From Prostheceraeus crozeri (lineage: Eukaryota; Platyhelminthes; Polycladida; Euryleptidae), in NCBI GenBank assembly GCA_907163375.1, contig CAJQUW010002209.1, positions 1-64,000 of the forward strand: DNA of 64,000 bases, in the 5' to 3' direction. The translations under genes were made by a program, and so were the position numbers. Shown one piece after another: positions 10,987-21,793 of the stretch. Under the pieces are notes generated by a model, which worked only from the letters and a program-made list of their open reading frames with translations, was not told where the DNA came from and did no database searches. How positions within the stretch are numbered: the first letter of the stretch is position 1; each line of letters opens with the position of its first letter.

Positions 10987-11436
10987 ATGGACATCACGCC
11001 CACAGACAGTTCGACCACTCCTTCGCACCAAGCGCGGATGAAGATTCTTATTGATTTTTGGTTCGATGAACGCATCCGAGGCAATGATACCCCCACATTA
11101 GAAGATTTTACCGACACGTCCACCGTCTATTTGAATCAATTGGTACTGAATGACTGCTATTCCATCGTGGGACGTGTGTACTTACTCATGGCTATTTTTG
11201 AGGATGATGATTTGTATGAGGAAACACTATGGAAGTTTATGAATGAGAAACATTTGAACTATTTACAAGAGCTGTATCATAAACGTGTGATTTCAGCAGC
11301 AAGTCTTATTTATATCAAAGAGACATTGAATCGTATCTGTGCTCATTTCAGTGTTTTGTTTCAATGGCCAACGAATGTATTTAAGCATGCACAGGATCAC
11401 ACAACAAAAATCAACCATGAAGGGAGGAGCGCGTGA
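10987..11436 (+). CDS. Unknown 149-residue protein (Polinton 1)
   Basis: This frame reads whole from ATG 10987. The predicted protein is mostly helical, with a Ser/Thr-rich N-terminus, an acidic FEDDDLYEE patch and no cysteine cluster. No family was recognised. The next gene begins 20 bases before its stop, which suggests one transcription unit. An alternative start at 11038 (MKILIDFWF) would remove the Ser/Thr-rich leader. An Arg-rich frame overlapping its start (10859-11041) is probably incidental. Confidence 0.45.
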   Translation: MDITPTDSSTTPSHQARMKILIDFWFDERIRGNDTPTLEDFTDTSTVYLNQLVLNDCYSIVGRVYLLMAIFEDDDLYEETLWKFMNEKHLNYLQELYHKRVISAASLIYIKETLNRICAHFSVLFQWPTNVFKHAQDHTTKINHEGRSA

Positions 11437-12651
11437 AAGTGAAGAGACCCTGACGTTGCGAAAATTGAGAATAACCCGATGTCCTATCTGTAAATTGCCT
11501 TATCAAAAAGATCGTCTGAGGTGGCATATTTATAATTCACACCATCTAATATATAAAACAAAAGAAGAGATAAAAGCAAGTGAAGAGTTCATCTATGCAT
11601 GTGTAGGCGGGAAACACTCGATGGAACGGTGGATAGGAAGACAGCTCAACAATTTGCGCGTCAACATACCCATATTTTAAACGAGCGAATGGAGGGAGAA
11701 AATGAACTCAAACTCAAGTATATTATTCAACAGCATGTTCCGAGATCCTCTTTGAAGGTGTCCTCTACGTTGACAGGACAAGATCGTCAATTATCACCCA
11801 CCTCACGTCGTGCAACCCCCTTGCGACCCCCTCAACCTATGAATACAGATTTGGATGCAGATGATAGTCTAGAAGCACTCATTCGACCTTCTCCAGCGGA
11901 TCATCGCACCTTAGCAACACCTGATCCGTCTCACGCTATGCTTCAAGCTGTCGTGAAAAGTATGGTTGACGATCGAGCCAGAGTGGATGCTCCCCCGGAT
12001 CCCACCCATACGGTCCATCAAATACAAGAAGAATTGAATCGATTGCCTCCCGATGTTTTCGCCATGGCTGCGAATGAGATTGATATGAGTCCTCTATCGT
12101 TAGAGAATATTCAACCTACACTAAGTCATGTGACATTTGATAACTACCCAGGTCCTGTCAATGATCACGACAGTTATGTCCAAGCCATGTCGAACACAGT
12201 GGGAAATCCAAAGGTTGATCAACAAGAATCAAGAGAACCTCGTCAACAACACTCAGTGGGGGTAGGAACCTCTCAACAACCCATAGACGCACACCCCGTG
12301 GAGGAAAGAATGTTTTACCCAGTCAATTCACCTGTCATTGACAACTTCCACGAGTACATTATTCAACTGAACAATTTGAAAAACAGCGCCATTGTTCAAC
12401 TGTTGAACGATTCTATTCGTCTCCATGAACGTCATTTAGATGCTCGCAAACGCATCTTGCACGTGATGGAAGAGGCATTTAATCAACACATTCATGAACC
12501 CAATCGTACAGATGGCAATGGAGACTATTTGGATGAGACATTGGAAAGCATGCGTGACTTGCTGACTCAAAAGGAAGAGTTTATTGCCCACTTAACCAAC
12601 CAAAATGCAGACGTCCACGAACGCTACATGAATTTGGTGAACGCCATGTAA
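11417..12651 (+). pseudogene. Zinc-finger plus coiled-coil protein (Polinton 1, broken)
   Basis: The region begins with a C2H2-like finger (RCPICKLPYQKDRLRWH...H) and an EEFIYACVGG motif. Both match the C-terminal module of the left-end zinc-finger gene, so the module is duplicated within the element. A long, low-complexity Pro/Gln/Asp-rich middle part follows. The last ~130 residues are strongly heptad-like (IQLNNLKNSAIVQLLNDS and onward), a likely coiled coil. The length and layout would fit a structural or scaffold protein, but the function is unknown. It stands between an unknown protein and a small Cys-containing protein. Confidence 0.5.
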
Positions 12652-12686
12652 ACTAAGTTATGTGGGATAGAGGATGATAGACAAGA

Positions 12687-13081
12687 ATGACGTGTCAGTG
12701 TGAATCATGTTCAAGTCGACGTCAGGACTTTACCAATGTACTGAAATCCCTAAGTTCAGGGATAGGATGCTCGAAAAAGAAACTTAACCGCCATCTCGAT
12801 CAATTGCCTGAGGAATATGTCAAGGATATGCAAGCACTCATGAGCAGAATGCGAGAGAATCCAGGGAAATTAACACCTTTATAGCACGAGTTTATTCAAT
12901 CTTACAAAGGAATTCTCCGCAAATTTGTGAAACCACCCCCTCAAACTCGCAAATACTTGGGTCAAAAACGGAAATTTAACAAGAAACAAATCCCCTTCGC
13001 ACAAGCCTATGCCATGGCATATCACGATAATCCAGCAGCTTTCAAACAAGCCTTACATGCATCGATCGGCTCAAAGCACTA
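12687..13081 (+). pseudogene. Small Cys/Lys-rich protein (Polinton 1, broken)
   Basis: The N-terminal part has a CQCESCSSRR cluster and a helical segment. The rest is basic, with KYLGQKRKFNKKQ, and ends with an Ala-rich helix. No family was recognised. It lies 35 bases after the coiled-coil gene and 35 bases before a membrane protein, so co-transcription is likely. Confidence 0.35.
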
Positions 13082-13115
13082 AGTAAACCATACCCACGTC
13101 ATCAACAATATCATC

Positions 13116-13478
13116 ATGGACACGGTTCAATCCATAGCGAACACACTTTCAACAGCCAACGGAGGAGATTTAAAATGTTCACTCATTGGTTCATTCAAAG
13201 AAACCCTATCACAATTCTTTACACTCGTCATATTCATTTTGGTTACCCTCCTATCTGGTCGAAAAATGATGAAAGATATCAAAAAACGTAAAGATAGTGG
13301 AAAACCCTTACTCGATATGGAAGTCGTCAATTATGATGTGTCCAAAACGCCTATACTCAACCCCACCAAACCGCACAATGAAATTCCCATGAAATCGAAC
13401 GATTTACCGAAGAGTGTGAATAAGTCACGTTCACACAGTAAAATTCCTATGAAATCAAGCGATGTACCGAAGATTTAA
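13116..13478 (+). CDS. Single-pass membrane protein with repeated tail (Polinton 1)
   Basis: This 120-residue frame has one clear membrane segment (FFTLVIFILVTLL, about residues 33-46) followed by a basic KKRK stop-transfer stretch. Its tail is built from two copies of a KIPMKSSDVPK-like unit. Related units continue in degenerate form downstream to about 13740. No family was recognised. It could be a small envelope or membrane-remodelling protein, or a fibre-like accessory. Confidence 0.45.
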   Translation: MDTVQSIANTLSTANGGDLKCSLIGSFKETLSQFFTLVIFILVTLLSGRKMMKDIKKRKDSGKPLLDMEVVNYDVSKTPILNPTKPHNEIPMKSNDLPKSVNKSRSHSKIPMKSSDVPKI

Positions 13479-13740
13479 AGGTTGATTTTCCCATGACATC
13501 GTTAAAAATACTACGGATTTGATGTGTTATTTTCCAATGATATCAATCGATTCACTGTGACTTTGAAGAACACACTCTGTTACAAATCCTCGTAAAATCA
13601 GGTGATTTATCGAGAATTCTGAGGTACTTTTCCACACCAAATCGACCGATGTTATCGTAAAATGACTCAGCAAATTCCCATGAAATCAAGCGTTATCTCG
13701 TGAATTTGACCTACAAACAGGGACAAGCCCCGTACACCAC
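13479..13740 (+). repeat. Decayed continuation of the tail repeats
   Basis: Several imperfect copies of a block reading roughly ccatgaaatcaagcgatnt, followed by a cgtgaatt-like block, occur here. They match the repeated end of the preceding gene. Spacing is irregular, at about 50-80 bases. Confidence 0.4.
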
Positions 13741-13770
13741 CACAAATGAATGATTCATCGTGAATTTCAT

Positions 13771-13878
13771 GGAGCACCAATCAGAGCACTTGTAGGCGTG
13801 GGTGTCAACCAATGAGAAGAAATTTTCCCACGCTCAACTCTATATAAACTGAGCCATTTCAGTCATTTTCATTCAGTC
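13771..13878 (+). promoter_or_regulatory. Internal CCAAT/GAGCAC/TATA promoter of Polinton 1
   Basis: ggagcaccaat at 13771-13781 repeats the TIR CCAAT context. A second ccaatgag lies at 13809-13816 and tatataa at 13841-13847. The start codon at 13879 is 38 bases after the TATA box, the same spacing as in both TIRs. This marks a new transcription unit for the plus-strand genes downstream. Confidence 0.65.
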
Positions 13879-15408
13879 ATGGGTAAACGTACGAACACGT
13901 TGGAAGCTCCTCTCGCGAAGAAGGTGAAAGTCACGTATTCGTCAGATACACCAACATCGAAGCCAGTCTTTGTTGAAGCGACGGAACCCTATTTCCATAC
14001 GAATGGGAAAGCCGAGAAGAACTACCTTACCAAGGCACAACCACAGTTGGAGCCTCTGCCCATCACACGTCTGGTATTGGGCAAGAAATGGAATAACACT
14101 GGATATTATCCCATTCGCGGAGAGAATGCGATGATGGATGCGATGGATTGGAAATCACGACGAGACATCTCAAAACTCGTGTTTGCCACGGGATTTTATG
14201 GATGGCGTGCACAAACGTACAATAACACTGGGTACGGTTCTGATCACCTCACCTCCCTCTTCACCATTTCTCGAACCGTCTCACACGATCTGGAGACGTT
14301 GGAAGATGCGATACAATCCCTCTACAAACAAGTCCAACCCGAATCTGCCTACAACTTCACCTCCTGTCTCGGTTATGTACACAAGAAATCGGCCTACGAC
14401 AGTGTCTTTATGAAGCTAAAGCAGGACACACCCATCTTCCTGATGAAGGAGAATGGAAAGAACAAGAAGGTTAGTTTGGCCACTCTTGGACATCTTCTTT
14501 CCAATCTCAAGGCGAATACCTTCCTTCAAGCAAATGCCATCTTCCGCGTCACAGGCATATACTGTAATCCACAGACAAAGACTCTGAAACTGTGTTTTAC
14601 TGTGGATCAAATCCAAGTCCGTATCAAACAGGCGGAGGAAGGTCAGAACACAGCGGTGGAGGAAAAGAAGAAGAAGAAGAAGACAAAGCTGACACTCGAT
14701 ATAAAGAAGGCACACATTCCCTCCAGTGGTTTATTTAATCTGATACACATGGTGCAACCTAAACAGGACATTGATTGGGAGGAACTCAAACACTTTATAG
14801 AGGATCTCGATCAGTTATCCCAATCAGAAGATAGCACTGTACTTATGAAACAAAAGGAGGATGAGATGACAAACATGCTTTCTCAAAGGTGGAGTGCTCA
14901 ACCTACGGAGGAGGAGGATTGGAGGAGGATGCGGACGGATTATACCAAGGCGCAAGCACTCGGTGTGTACAATCGCATCCGGGAAGAGTCACACGCGCTG
15001 CATATCTTTGACGGTAATCAAATACAAGCCGAGAAATGGATCAATCGATTCCTCGAAATGTTCAAGGATATGGTGGAACACAAACAGGAGAGTCAGTGGT
15101 ATGTGTCATCCTCATGGTACAAAGCAGGACAGTGTGTCAATGAGAAGTGGTCTGTGTTGAACTATATTGAACATTATTTCATTGTGCGTAGTGCCTACGA
15201 AATCCATCGTCGCGCCTTTCCCAACATGTTGAAGGAAGCATTTGCACGATACAATATGAATCCTCTCACCAATGACATGGAAAGGACATTGATGAGTGAA
15301 ATGGAGACTGCTCTTGAAAACTCGCTCTTTAAGACATGTACACGTGGACGTTTTATTCCACCTCTTCTTTATTCTGGAAATGATTCTATGTTTTGGAATC
15401 TATTTTAA
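13879..15408 (+). CDS. Large unknown nuclear-type protein, 509 residues (Polinton 1)
   Basis: This frame reads whole from ATG 13879, directly behind a CCAAT/TATA promoter. The N-terminus contains LAKKVKV, which resembles a nuclear localisation signal. A Lys-rich linker (EEKKKKKK) lies mid-protein near residue 260. The rest is mixed alpha/beta with many aromatic residues. No known enzyme motif is present. Its own strong promoter and position before the ATPase suggest an abundant product, such as a single-strand DNA-binding or structural protein. That is inference. No clear counterpart was seen in Polinton 2, although the first gene there occupies a similar promoter-proximal position. Confidence 0.5.
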   Translation: MGKRTNTLEAPLAKKVKVTYSSDTPTSKPVFVEATEPYFHTNGKAEKNYLTKAQPQLEPLPITRLVLGKKWNNTGYYPIRGENAMMDAMDWKSRRDISKLVFATGFYGWRAQTYNNTGYGSDHLTSLFTISRTVSHDLETLEDAIQSLYKQVQPESAYNFTSCLGYVHKKSAYDSVFMKLKQDTPIFLMKENGKNKKVSLATLGHLLSNLKANTFLQANAIFRVTGIYCNPQTKTLKLCFTVDQIQVRIKQAEEGQNTAVEEKKKKKKTKLTLDIKKAHIPSSGLFNLIHMVQPKQDIDWEELKHFIEDLDQLSQSEDSTVLMKQKEDEMTNMLSQRWSAQPTEEEDWRRMRTDYTKAQALGVYNRIREESHALHIFDGNQIQAEKWINRFLEMFKDMVEHKQESQWYVSSSWYKAGQCVNEKWSVLNYIEHYFIVRSAYEIHRRAFPNMLKEAFARYNMNPLTNDMERTLMSEMETALENSLFKTCTRGRFIPPLLYSGNDSMFWNLF

Positions 15409-15464
15409 GTTATGTTTAATACATGATGCATGGAATATATGTCTGACTTTTATGATTTGACAAG

Positions 15465-16254
15465 ATGAATTTCCGTTTAGAGAATGACTCATCCATGATT
15501 GTCTCGGGTCCCAGTAAATCGGGAAAGTCTACGTTTGTGGCGAATATGATCAAGAACCGTCATACTTTATTTAAAAAGCCCATTCGTAAAGTCTGGTGGT
15601 ATTATGGGATAGAAAGTCCATTTCATAAAGAGTTACAAGAGGTGATCTTGAAAATGGGTGTGCCTACCCAAGATGATTTTGATCAATTGCAAGAAAATGA
15701 TTTAATTATTCTCGATGATTTACAACAGGAATCTCAAAACAATGAAACTGTGACGGGATTATTTTTAAGAGGATCTCATCATAAACGGTTTTTTGCAGTA
15801 CAAATCACACAGTATTTGTATGGTGATAAAGAACAACGTATTCGTAATGGCAATGTCCATTATTTGGTCGCGTTCAATAATCCGAGAAATCAACAACAAT
15901 TGGCTCAATTCATGGGAAAAATGCTCCCAAAAGGCAATATGAGCGAGCGTTGTGCATGATATATTAACGACATTGGTTCAAAAGTATGGGAATTATGCCT
16001 ACCTCTTTGTTGATTTCACTACAAATTGTCCGTTTGAGTACCGATTTCGCACCAACTTATTTAATCCACCTATGATTGTGTTTACGTTAAGCAAAAGACC
16101 CAATAAAACGAAAATGGACTTTAGTGAATTAGTGGTGGTTCCCAAATCTGACATGAATGAACACACCCGTGGCGGACAGCAAATGGGCGGCGGTGGTGAC
16201 AGTACCCAACTGATGTCGACCATGTTGCAACGTCAAGCGGAAGATCAGAGGTGA
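15465..16254 (+). pseudogene. Packaging ATPase (FtsK/HerA type) of Polinton 1 (broken)
   Basis: Near the N-terminus is a Walker A motif (GPSKSGKST, residues 15-23) and about 60 residues later a Walker B motif (LIILDDL). An HHKRFFAVQITQ segment and an FRTNLF..PMIVFTLSK-like C-terminus match the Polinton 2 ATPase at 55.2 kb along the whole length. In this family the enzyme is thought to pump DNA into capsids. It follows the 509-residue gene by 57 bases and precedes the integrase block, the usual Polinton neighbourhood. Confidence 0.85.
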
Positions 16255-16259
16255 GAACC

Positions 16260-16658
16260 ATGATGATGACTCCTCAACAAGCCCATCTTGACCGTATTGC
16301 ACGAGAGATTGTGCGTCACCGTCCTTCCGCCAATGATATCGCTGCATGGAACGCCCGGTTGTATTTGTTCGATAAAGTTCGTCGTCAATTTTTCAATTTG
16401 GACAATGATCATGGGAAGCGAATGGAAAAACCTCTGCTCACTCACACCGCAAAACCTTCGCTCACGCACGCCGCAAAACCTCCGCACACGCACGTCGCAG
16501 ATCCACACGTCCTCAAGAGATCGAAAGGGAAAGTCGTCAAACCTTCTGTTGTCACCTCTCCCAAGACGAAGCGTTCTCCCTTGAAATCATCCATCAATAC
16601 TCGTTTAAGGAAAAAAGGAGTTCTTGAATTGGGATCCTATGGCTCACCATTCAGGTAA
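16260..16658 (+). CDS. Basic repeat-containing protein between ATPase and integrase (Polinton 1)
   Basis: The frame opens MMMTPQQAHLDRIAREI and has three to four tandem copies of a TH-x-AKP-x-like unit around 16430-16500, then a Lys/Arg-rich tail. In Polinton 2 the matching slot (55.84-56.54 kb) holds a longer protein that also ends in a basic tail. Such ATPase-adjacent proteins are conserved in Polintons without a known function. The start overlaps the end of the ATPase region. Confidence 0.45.
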   Translation: MMMTPQQAHLDRIAREIVRHRPSANDIAAWNARLYLFDKVRRQFFNLDNDHGKRMEKPLLTHTAKPSLTHAAKPPHTHVADPHVLKRSKGKVVKPSVVTSPKTKRSPLKSSINTRLRKKGVLELGSYGSPFR

Positions 16659-17011
16659 TGGCAACGGCAGCCGCGCCAATTGCCTCCTCATTCTTATCGC
16701 GTATCTTTGGACGTTGTTGCGGCCAAGGCAACGCAGGCGACAGCGCAGAGACACAGTACACCATCACGTCGAGCTTTAATTGTTGTTCCAACGGGAATAC
16801 CGCCTATCTTCAACCCCCACGTCAATGCCAAGCAGATTGTGTCGATGGAGGACGTGTTGCACAAGATTTATTACAATCCCAAACATCCCGCTGGCTACGG
16901 AAGCGTCAATGCACTTGCTGCTGCTTCACATTATTCAAAAACAAAAGTCAAACAATGGTTAATGCGTCAACCGACCTACACCCTTCACAAATCTCGATTG
17001 CATCGTATTAA
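16658..17011 (+). CDS. Cys-containing ORF overlapping the integrase start (Polinton 1)
   Basis: This ATG frame begins right at the end of the preceding gene and overlaps the integrase in another frame for about 330 bases. It has paired cysteines (GRCCGQGN, FNCCSNGN). Polinton 2 has a Cys-rich frame in exactly the same slot (56,537). The shared position is suggestive, but coding status is unproven. Confidence 0.25.
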   Translation: MATAAAPIASSFLSRIFGRCCGQGNAGDSAETQYTITSSFNCCSNGNTAYLQPPRQCQADCVDGGRVAQDLLQSQTSRWLRKRQCTCCCFTLFKNKSQTMVNASTDLHPSQISIASY

Positions 17012-17933
17012 ACCCTTGCACCCGTATCGTGTACGCGGTCCGAAAATTCAATTTCAAGCGGATATTGTTGATTATCAAAAGTATGCACAGCATAATCGTG
17101 GCTACAAGTATATTCTCATGGTGATGGACATCTTTACACGCAAAGCCTGGGCATTCCCTCTCAAGACCAAGAGTGGCAAAGAAGTAGCGAGGGTTTTAGA
17201 AGCCATTTTCGCAACCATTCCCACCCCGCAACGACTACAAACGGATCAAGGCCGTGAATTTTATAACCGACCGGTAAAAGACGTCTTGGACAAGCACGCT
17301 ATTGAATTGTTTTCCATCTACAGTCCCTATAAATGTGCTCATGTCAAACGATTGAACCGTACTGTCAAGAATAAATTGGAACGTATCTTTACAGCCACCA
17401 ATCACAAGAATTGGGTGTATTATATCGCAGATGTCATGTATGCATACAATCACAGCATCCATTCATCCACAGGTTTCGCCCCGATGGATGTGAATGCCTC
17501 CAATACCGAGGAAGTGAAACGAAACAATGCGAAACGTCTCCGACAAAACTATAAAAAGGTTGCAGTCCCGGGGAAGTCTATCCCTGTGGGAGCACGGGTA
17601 CGTATTTCACGTGATAAAGGAACGTTTGGACGAGGGTATGAAGCGAATTGGTCGACGGAAGAGTTCATTGTCTCCAACATTCTCAAGAACCCTCATGGTA
17701 CCAAAATGTACAAGATCAAAGACTTGAGTGGAGAAGAGATCAAAGGATCCTTTTATGCTCAGGAATTACAAGTGATTCATCGGGAGGAGGAAGTCTATCA
17801 AGTCGACAAAATTCTCAAGACCCGACGTCGGAATGGACGACCAGAATATTTTGTGCACTGGCAAGGTTATCCGGCCTCGATGAACTCATGGGTGACAGAC
17901 TTAGAACCTCTAGGTAATGTACGCCGCTATTGA
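16680..17933 (+). CDS. Retroviral-like integrase with C-terminal chromodomain (Polinton 1)
   Basis: Order of parts: an Arg-rich leader, a helix-turn-helix-like KIYYNPKHPAGYGS...KQWLMRQPTYTLHK segment, the RNase H-like rve core with FQADIVD and LQTDQGREF motifs and the YAYNHSIHSSTGFAPMDV helix, then an SH3-like segment and a chromodomain (VYQVDKILKTRRR...YFVHWQGYP...SW). Polinton integrases join the element ends to target DNA, and the chromodomain is thought to steer them to histone marks. The Polinton 2 protein at 56.6 kb is homologous throughout. The frame reads open from end to end. Confidence 0.92.
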   Translation: MPPHSYRVSLDVVAAKATQATAQRHSTPSRRALIVVPTGIPPIFNPHVNAKQIVSMEDVLHKIYYNPKHPAGYGSVNALAAASHYSKTKVKQWLMRQPTYTLHKSRLHRIKPLHPYRVRGPKIQFQADIVDYQKYAQHNRGYKYILMVMDIFTRKAWAFPLKTKSGKEVARVLEAIFATIPTPQRLQTDQGREFYNRPVKDVLDKHAIELFSIYSPYKCAHVKRLNRTVKNKLERIFTATNHKNWVYYIADVMYAYNHSIHSSTGFAPMDVNASNTEEVKRNNAKRLRQNYKKVAVPGKSIPVGARVRISRDKGTFGRGYEANWSTEEFIVSNILKNPHGTKMYKIKDLSGEEIKGSFYAQELQVIHREEEVYQVDKILKTRRRNGRPEYFVHWQGYPASMNSWVTDLEPLGNVRRY

Positions 17934-17942
17934 TTTGTAATC

Positions 17943-20900
17943 ATGCAGGAACTGCATGAGGAACAACATGTGTACTTGTTGAGCAATACTCAACCCCATT
18001 TGTATGACAATAAAGCCAATCATTTCTTTACACGACTGGAAAATCCACTTTTTATTCCTAAAGGAGAAACATGGGAAGTAGGCTTGAAAGAGTTTGGGTA
18101 TGTGAATAATGTGGATACGATTCCCGAAGATTGTTATATTACCGTGGGGAAAATGGTGGATACGAAAGATTTGAAGACCTATTTGCCTTATTATACGATG
18201 GAAGGGACCAATGTGGTGCGTCGTCACACCATTTTTGAATCCGATGAGGAAGTGAAACGAGTCCCCATGATCACAACGTTGGAATTATATACACGTCGTA
18301 CCATTTCCAGCATGATGACTGTCACGACGCATCCATCCTACTTGTATTATGGATGCAATGGCATAGAGGAAGCAGATGTCTATGTGATTGACATTGTCCC
18401 ATTTTCCCTGTTTCAAATCAAGGAATTCTCCGCATTTCATTACGTCCTTGTGTTTTCCCTCATTTGGCGGCCTCACTCTTATTGACAAATGTGTCTATCA
18501 TTTATCGTTGAAGGATGTCGTTCGGATCCATGCACGTCTCTCCATTCATCGAAAGGAATGTGACGTAAAGAAATATCCCGCCCATGACTATTGGTTCAGT
18601 GTGATTCCCTTACACCGCTGCCATTTTGCCAAACATGGGATTGAAAGGTTGATGGGAAATGAAATCTCAGTGCTCAATTTATTCAAACAATTAGAATGGT
18701 TTGGTGTGGGGAAATTAGTGTTTCATTCGTCCAGCAGTTTTTCCTTTCATGTAAAACATGATTCCAATTATACATTGTCTGCGATGGATTATGGAATCCT
18801 CTCCGAATTGCAGAAAATAGTCACTGTTACCATGGCACCCCCAGTGACCTATAAGGATATACAACCCCTGAGTGATGATACGACACGTGCTATGTGGATG
18901 TGGACGGATACCTTTGTGAGTTCTCTCAAACGCAATGCAAAGGCACCTCCCATTCCCAGAGGGCATATAGGCCTGTTTCATAATCTTCACACCCTTCTTC
19001 CTAAACTGAGAGCGTTGATGAAAGCCGTGAGAATGTACCAACACACCTTTTTCCGATTGCAACATTTAGCTTCTAAAAAATGGATTGCTTTACCAACACG
19101 CACCACGAAAAATCAAATGATTTTCCCAGTGGAATTCCTCAATCCACTCACCCCAAAAGAACGTGAAAAGAAGTATCCACATCCCAAGAAAAAACATGTG
19201 TCATGGTTCAGAAACCGTATTGATCAATTGTATGACAAGATTGATACACAGTTACACAAAATCGATCCTACCCTCCATATAGCCGATGCTCCTGGTTTAG
19301 TCACCACCCGTTTCTTGCCTACCTATATCAACACACTGAATGCAAAGCACCGCAACATGATGCGACACCTACGTCAATACAAGATGGAAGGTGTTTTTGT
19401 CTCTAAACGATTCGGAGCCAAGAAGCGATTGTTTGATACGGTCTTATTGAAAAATGTTTGACAATCGATTCAAAAGGAACAAGGTACAAAGCGGCCCATC
19501 ATTCATCATTTAGTTCATTCCCATCCTAAAGATGGGAAAGAAAATGTATTGGCCAGTGGTGCGGATATGCAGCATGAAACGGGGCAACATGCCCTTCCCT
19601 TCACACCTACGGAAAAGTATCATATCTACAACACGTATAATGTATTTGCCTATCATAGTTTGGTGGATTTGATGGAGTTGTATGGGAATATTCTCCATGA
19701 TTTTGAAGTGAAACAGGAACGGTTGGCAACGTTAAGAAGGAGGGTGAAAGCATTCAAGCCCACTGCAGGAACTGACAATCTTGACGAGATCGTTCGTGAA
19801 CGAGATAGGGTGAATGCAGAAGTGACTGTGTTGACATCGGATCTTTGTCAATTCATCAAGGAGAACAAACTGTTATTTTATGTGTCTAGACCTGAATCGT
19901 TTTATTACAAGAATTTAGAGAGTGATAAGACATGGAGATCTATCGTCCCCACAGGTTATTATTCGTTGGAAACCTATTCGAATACCATCTTCCCCACCCC
20001 CATGACATGGACCATTACATCCATGTCCTATCATTATGAACTGACCATCGATTTCATGGACGATATGGAAATCAAGATGGACCGACAATCTAAAGCCTAT
20101 GAGATTTTCAAAGCAGAACAAGTGGCTACCTACGTGTGGGACGAATGGATCTTGGAAATCCCCCTCAGCACGATTCATGTTCCCTCCTTTATCCTTCAGA
20201 AACAAACCATGGAATTGGACACTCTCTTTGAAAAGAAGAGTGTCCCCTATGCATTGAGTGGGACCCATGTCTTGCTTCGAAACGGAAAACCGACACAACA
20301 GTATAAGACCGAGGATAAGAAGCATCCCAATATTCTCAACATAAAACATGGCGACTATTTTGAGATTTTTCATACCCTATCTCATCTCCCTAGTCCATTA
20401 CGATTCAATTTACCCACGAAATACTATACCCTCCAATCCTTTGTGCAAGCTTTCAATAAAGCCATCCCCCTGCCTGATATGGTGTGGGTGACGTATAAAC
20501 AACGTGCTTCACTTTAAAATCGCGGAAGGGTATGGGTTGAAAATCAATCCCCCACAACTCTGGCAACACATGTTGAATCATAGTCATGAATATGATATGT
20601 TCACCTATCATGAACAAACCTGTATACACTCGGAAACGCCGGAACATTGTTCTGCAAGTTACCGTCGGTATCAACAACGTCCAAAACATGTCACCCATGG
20701 GATGACATTACACATCTATGGTTTACCGGAATATACCTTTGATTATGCCAAAGGATGGAACCACACCCTCGACACCCTCTTCCCATGGAAAGGGAAGGAA
20801 TTGGATCGCTTGTTTCAGAAATCCTATTTCCCTTATGCTTACGAATCGAAAGAGCTGTTGGCCAATACGTGTTTACAATCCTACTTGTTTGGAGATAGAC

Positions 20901-21769
20901 TCTCTGATAAGACATTGTATTCACCCGCTGTCGCGTATCAAGAAGGATCCACCCTGAAAGTCTGCAAAGATAGATTGACTTCCTTTATTGGATGGTTCAG
21001 TGAGGATATGCAAAAGCTCATGACGACCATGATGGAACGCTGGTAAGGAAACATGTTTTATCTAGTGGATGGTATGGTGTTGGAAGTGGATGTGGGAAAA
21101 CAAGATATTCAATCGGTGATGGTGAATACACATCCCACACCTCGCCCTTTTCTTCATCTCTATGGCAAGACCATGAAACCGTTGCACATCTATGACCACA
21201 TGATTCGGCAAGGTTACATCAACCCCACCCTGGACATTTCTACCTCGTTTCATCGTGTCCGCATTCCCAAAGGGAGTTATACCTTGGAAGGACTCTTTTC
21301 CAAACTCCAGGTGAATTTACAGGCGTGCACGGATGTATCCCTCTCTCTCGAAAGATCATTATTTGACGGTGAAAACCGCGTAACATGCCTTTATTGATTT
21401 TGGAGAAGCGTTGAGTTATCGTATAGGTCTAACCCAATCCTATTATGGACCCAATACACAGATGACAACACTCTCTCCCCTCAGCATGACTCCCAATTCC
21501 TTCAACATTATCGTCTATTGTAACATGTGGCGGAAAGTATTGTGGGAGGACAACGTGAACAAATCTTGAAAATTCATCCCATTGAAGAGAAACAACGTTT
21601 GGGGGAAATGGTGTCGTATGAAGTGTCCAATATTGATTATTACCCCATTTTTACATCCGCTATTGATGAGATTGAAATTCAGTTGCGTGGTGATGATGGT
21701 GAATTTATTCCGATTCATGAAGGACGATCCTGTTTCAAACTCCATCTCCGCCGTAAAGAGACTAGGTAA
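17943..21769 (+). pseudogene. Large WEVGL-family structural-type protein (Polinton 1, broken)
   Basis: The region opens with YLLSNTQPHLYDNKANHF followed by ETWEVGLKEFGY. This is the signature of a protein family found again and again in animal Polintons, with an N-terminal 'LPSN...N.A..F...L...WEVGL' block. It ends with a D-G-E-F-I-P-I...LHLRRK block that also ends the next gene. In between are several modules with an 'IPKGSYTLE.LF' motif, so the protein looks built from repeats. At about 3.8 kb it is far longer than the Polinton 2 members (465 residues and over 400). The function is not established. A minor capsid or fibre role is likely from its position and repeats. It is heavily broken. 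Confidence 0.6.
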
Positions 21770-21793
21770 TTATGGACAGAGTGACACTCAACT

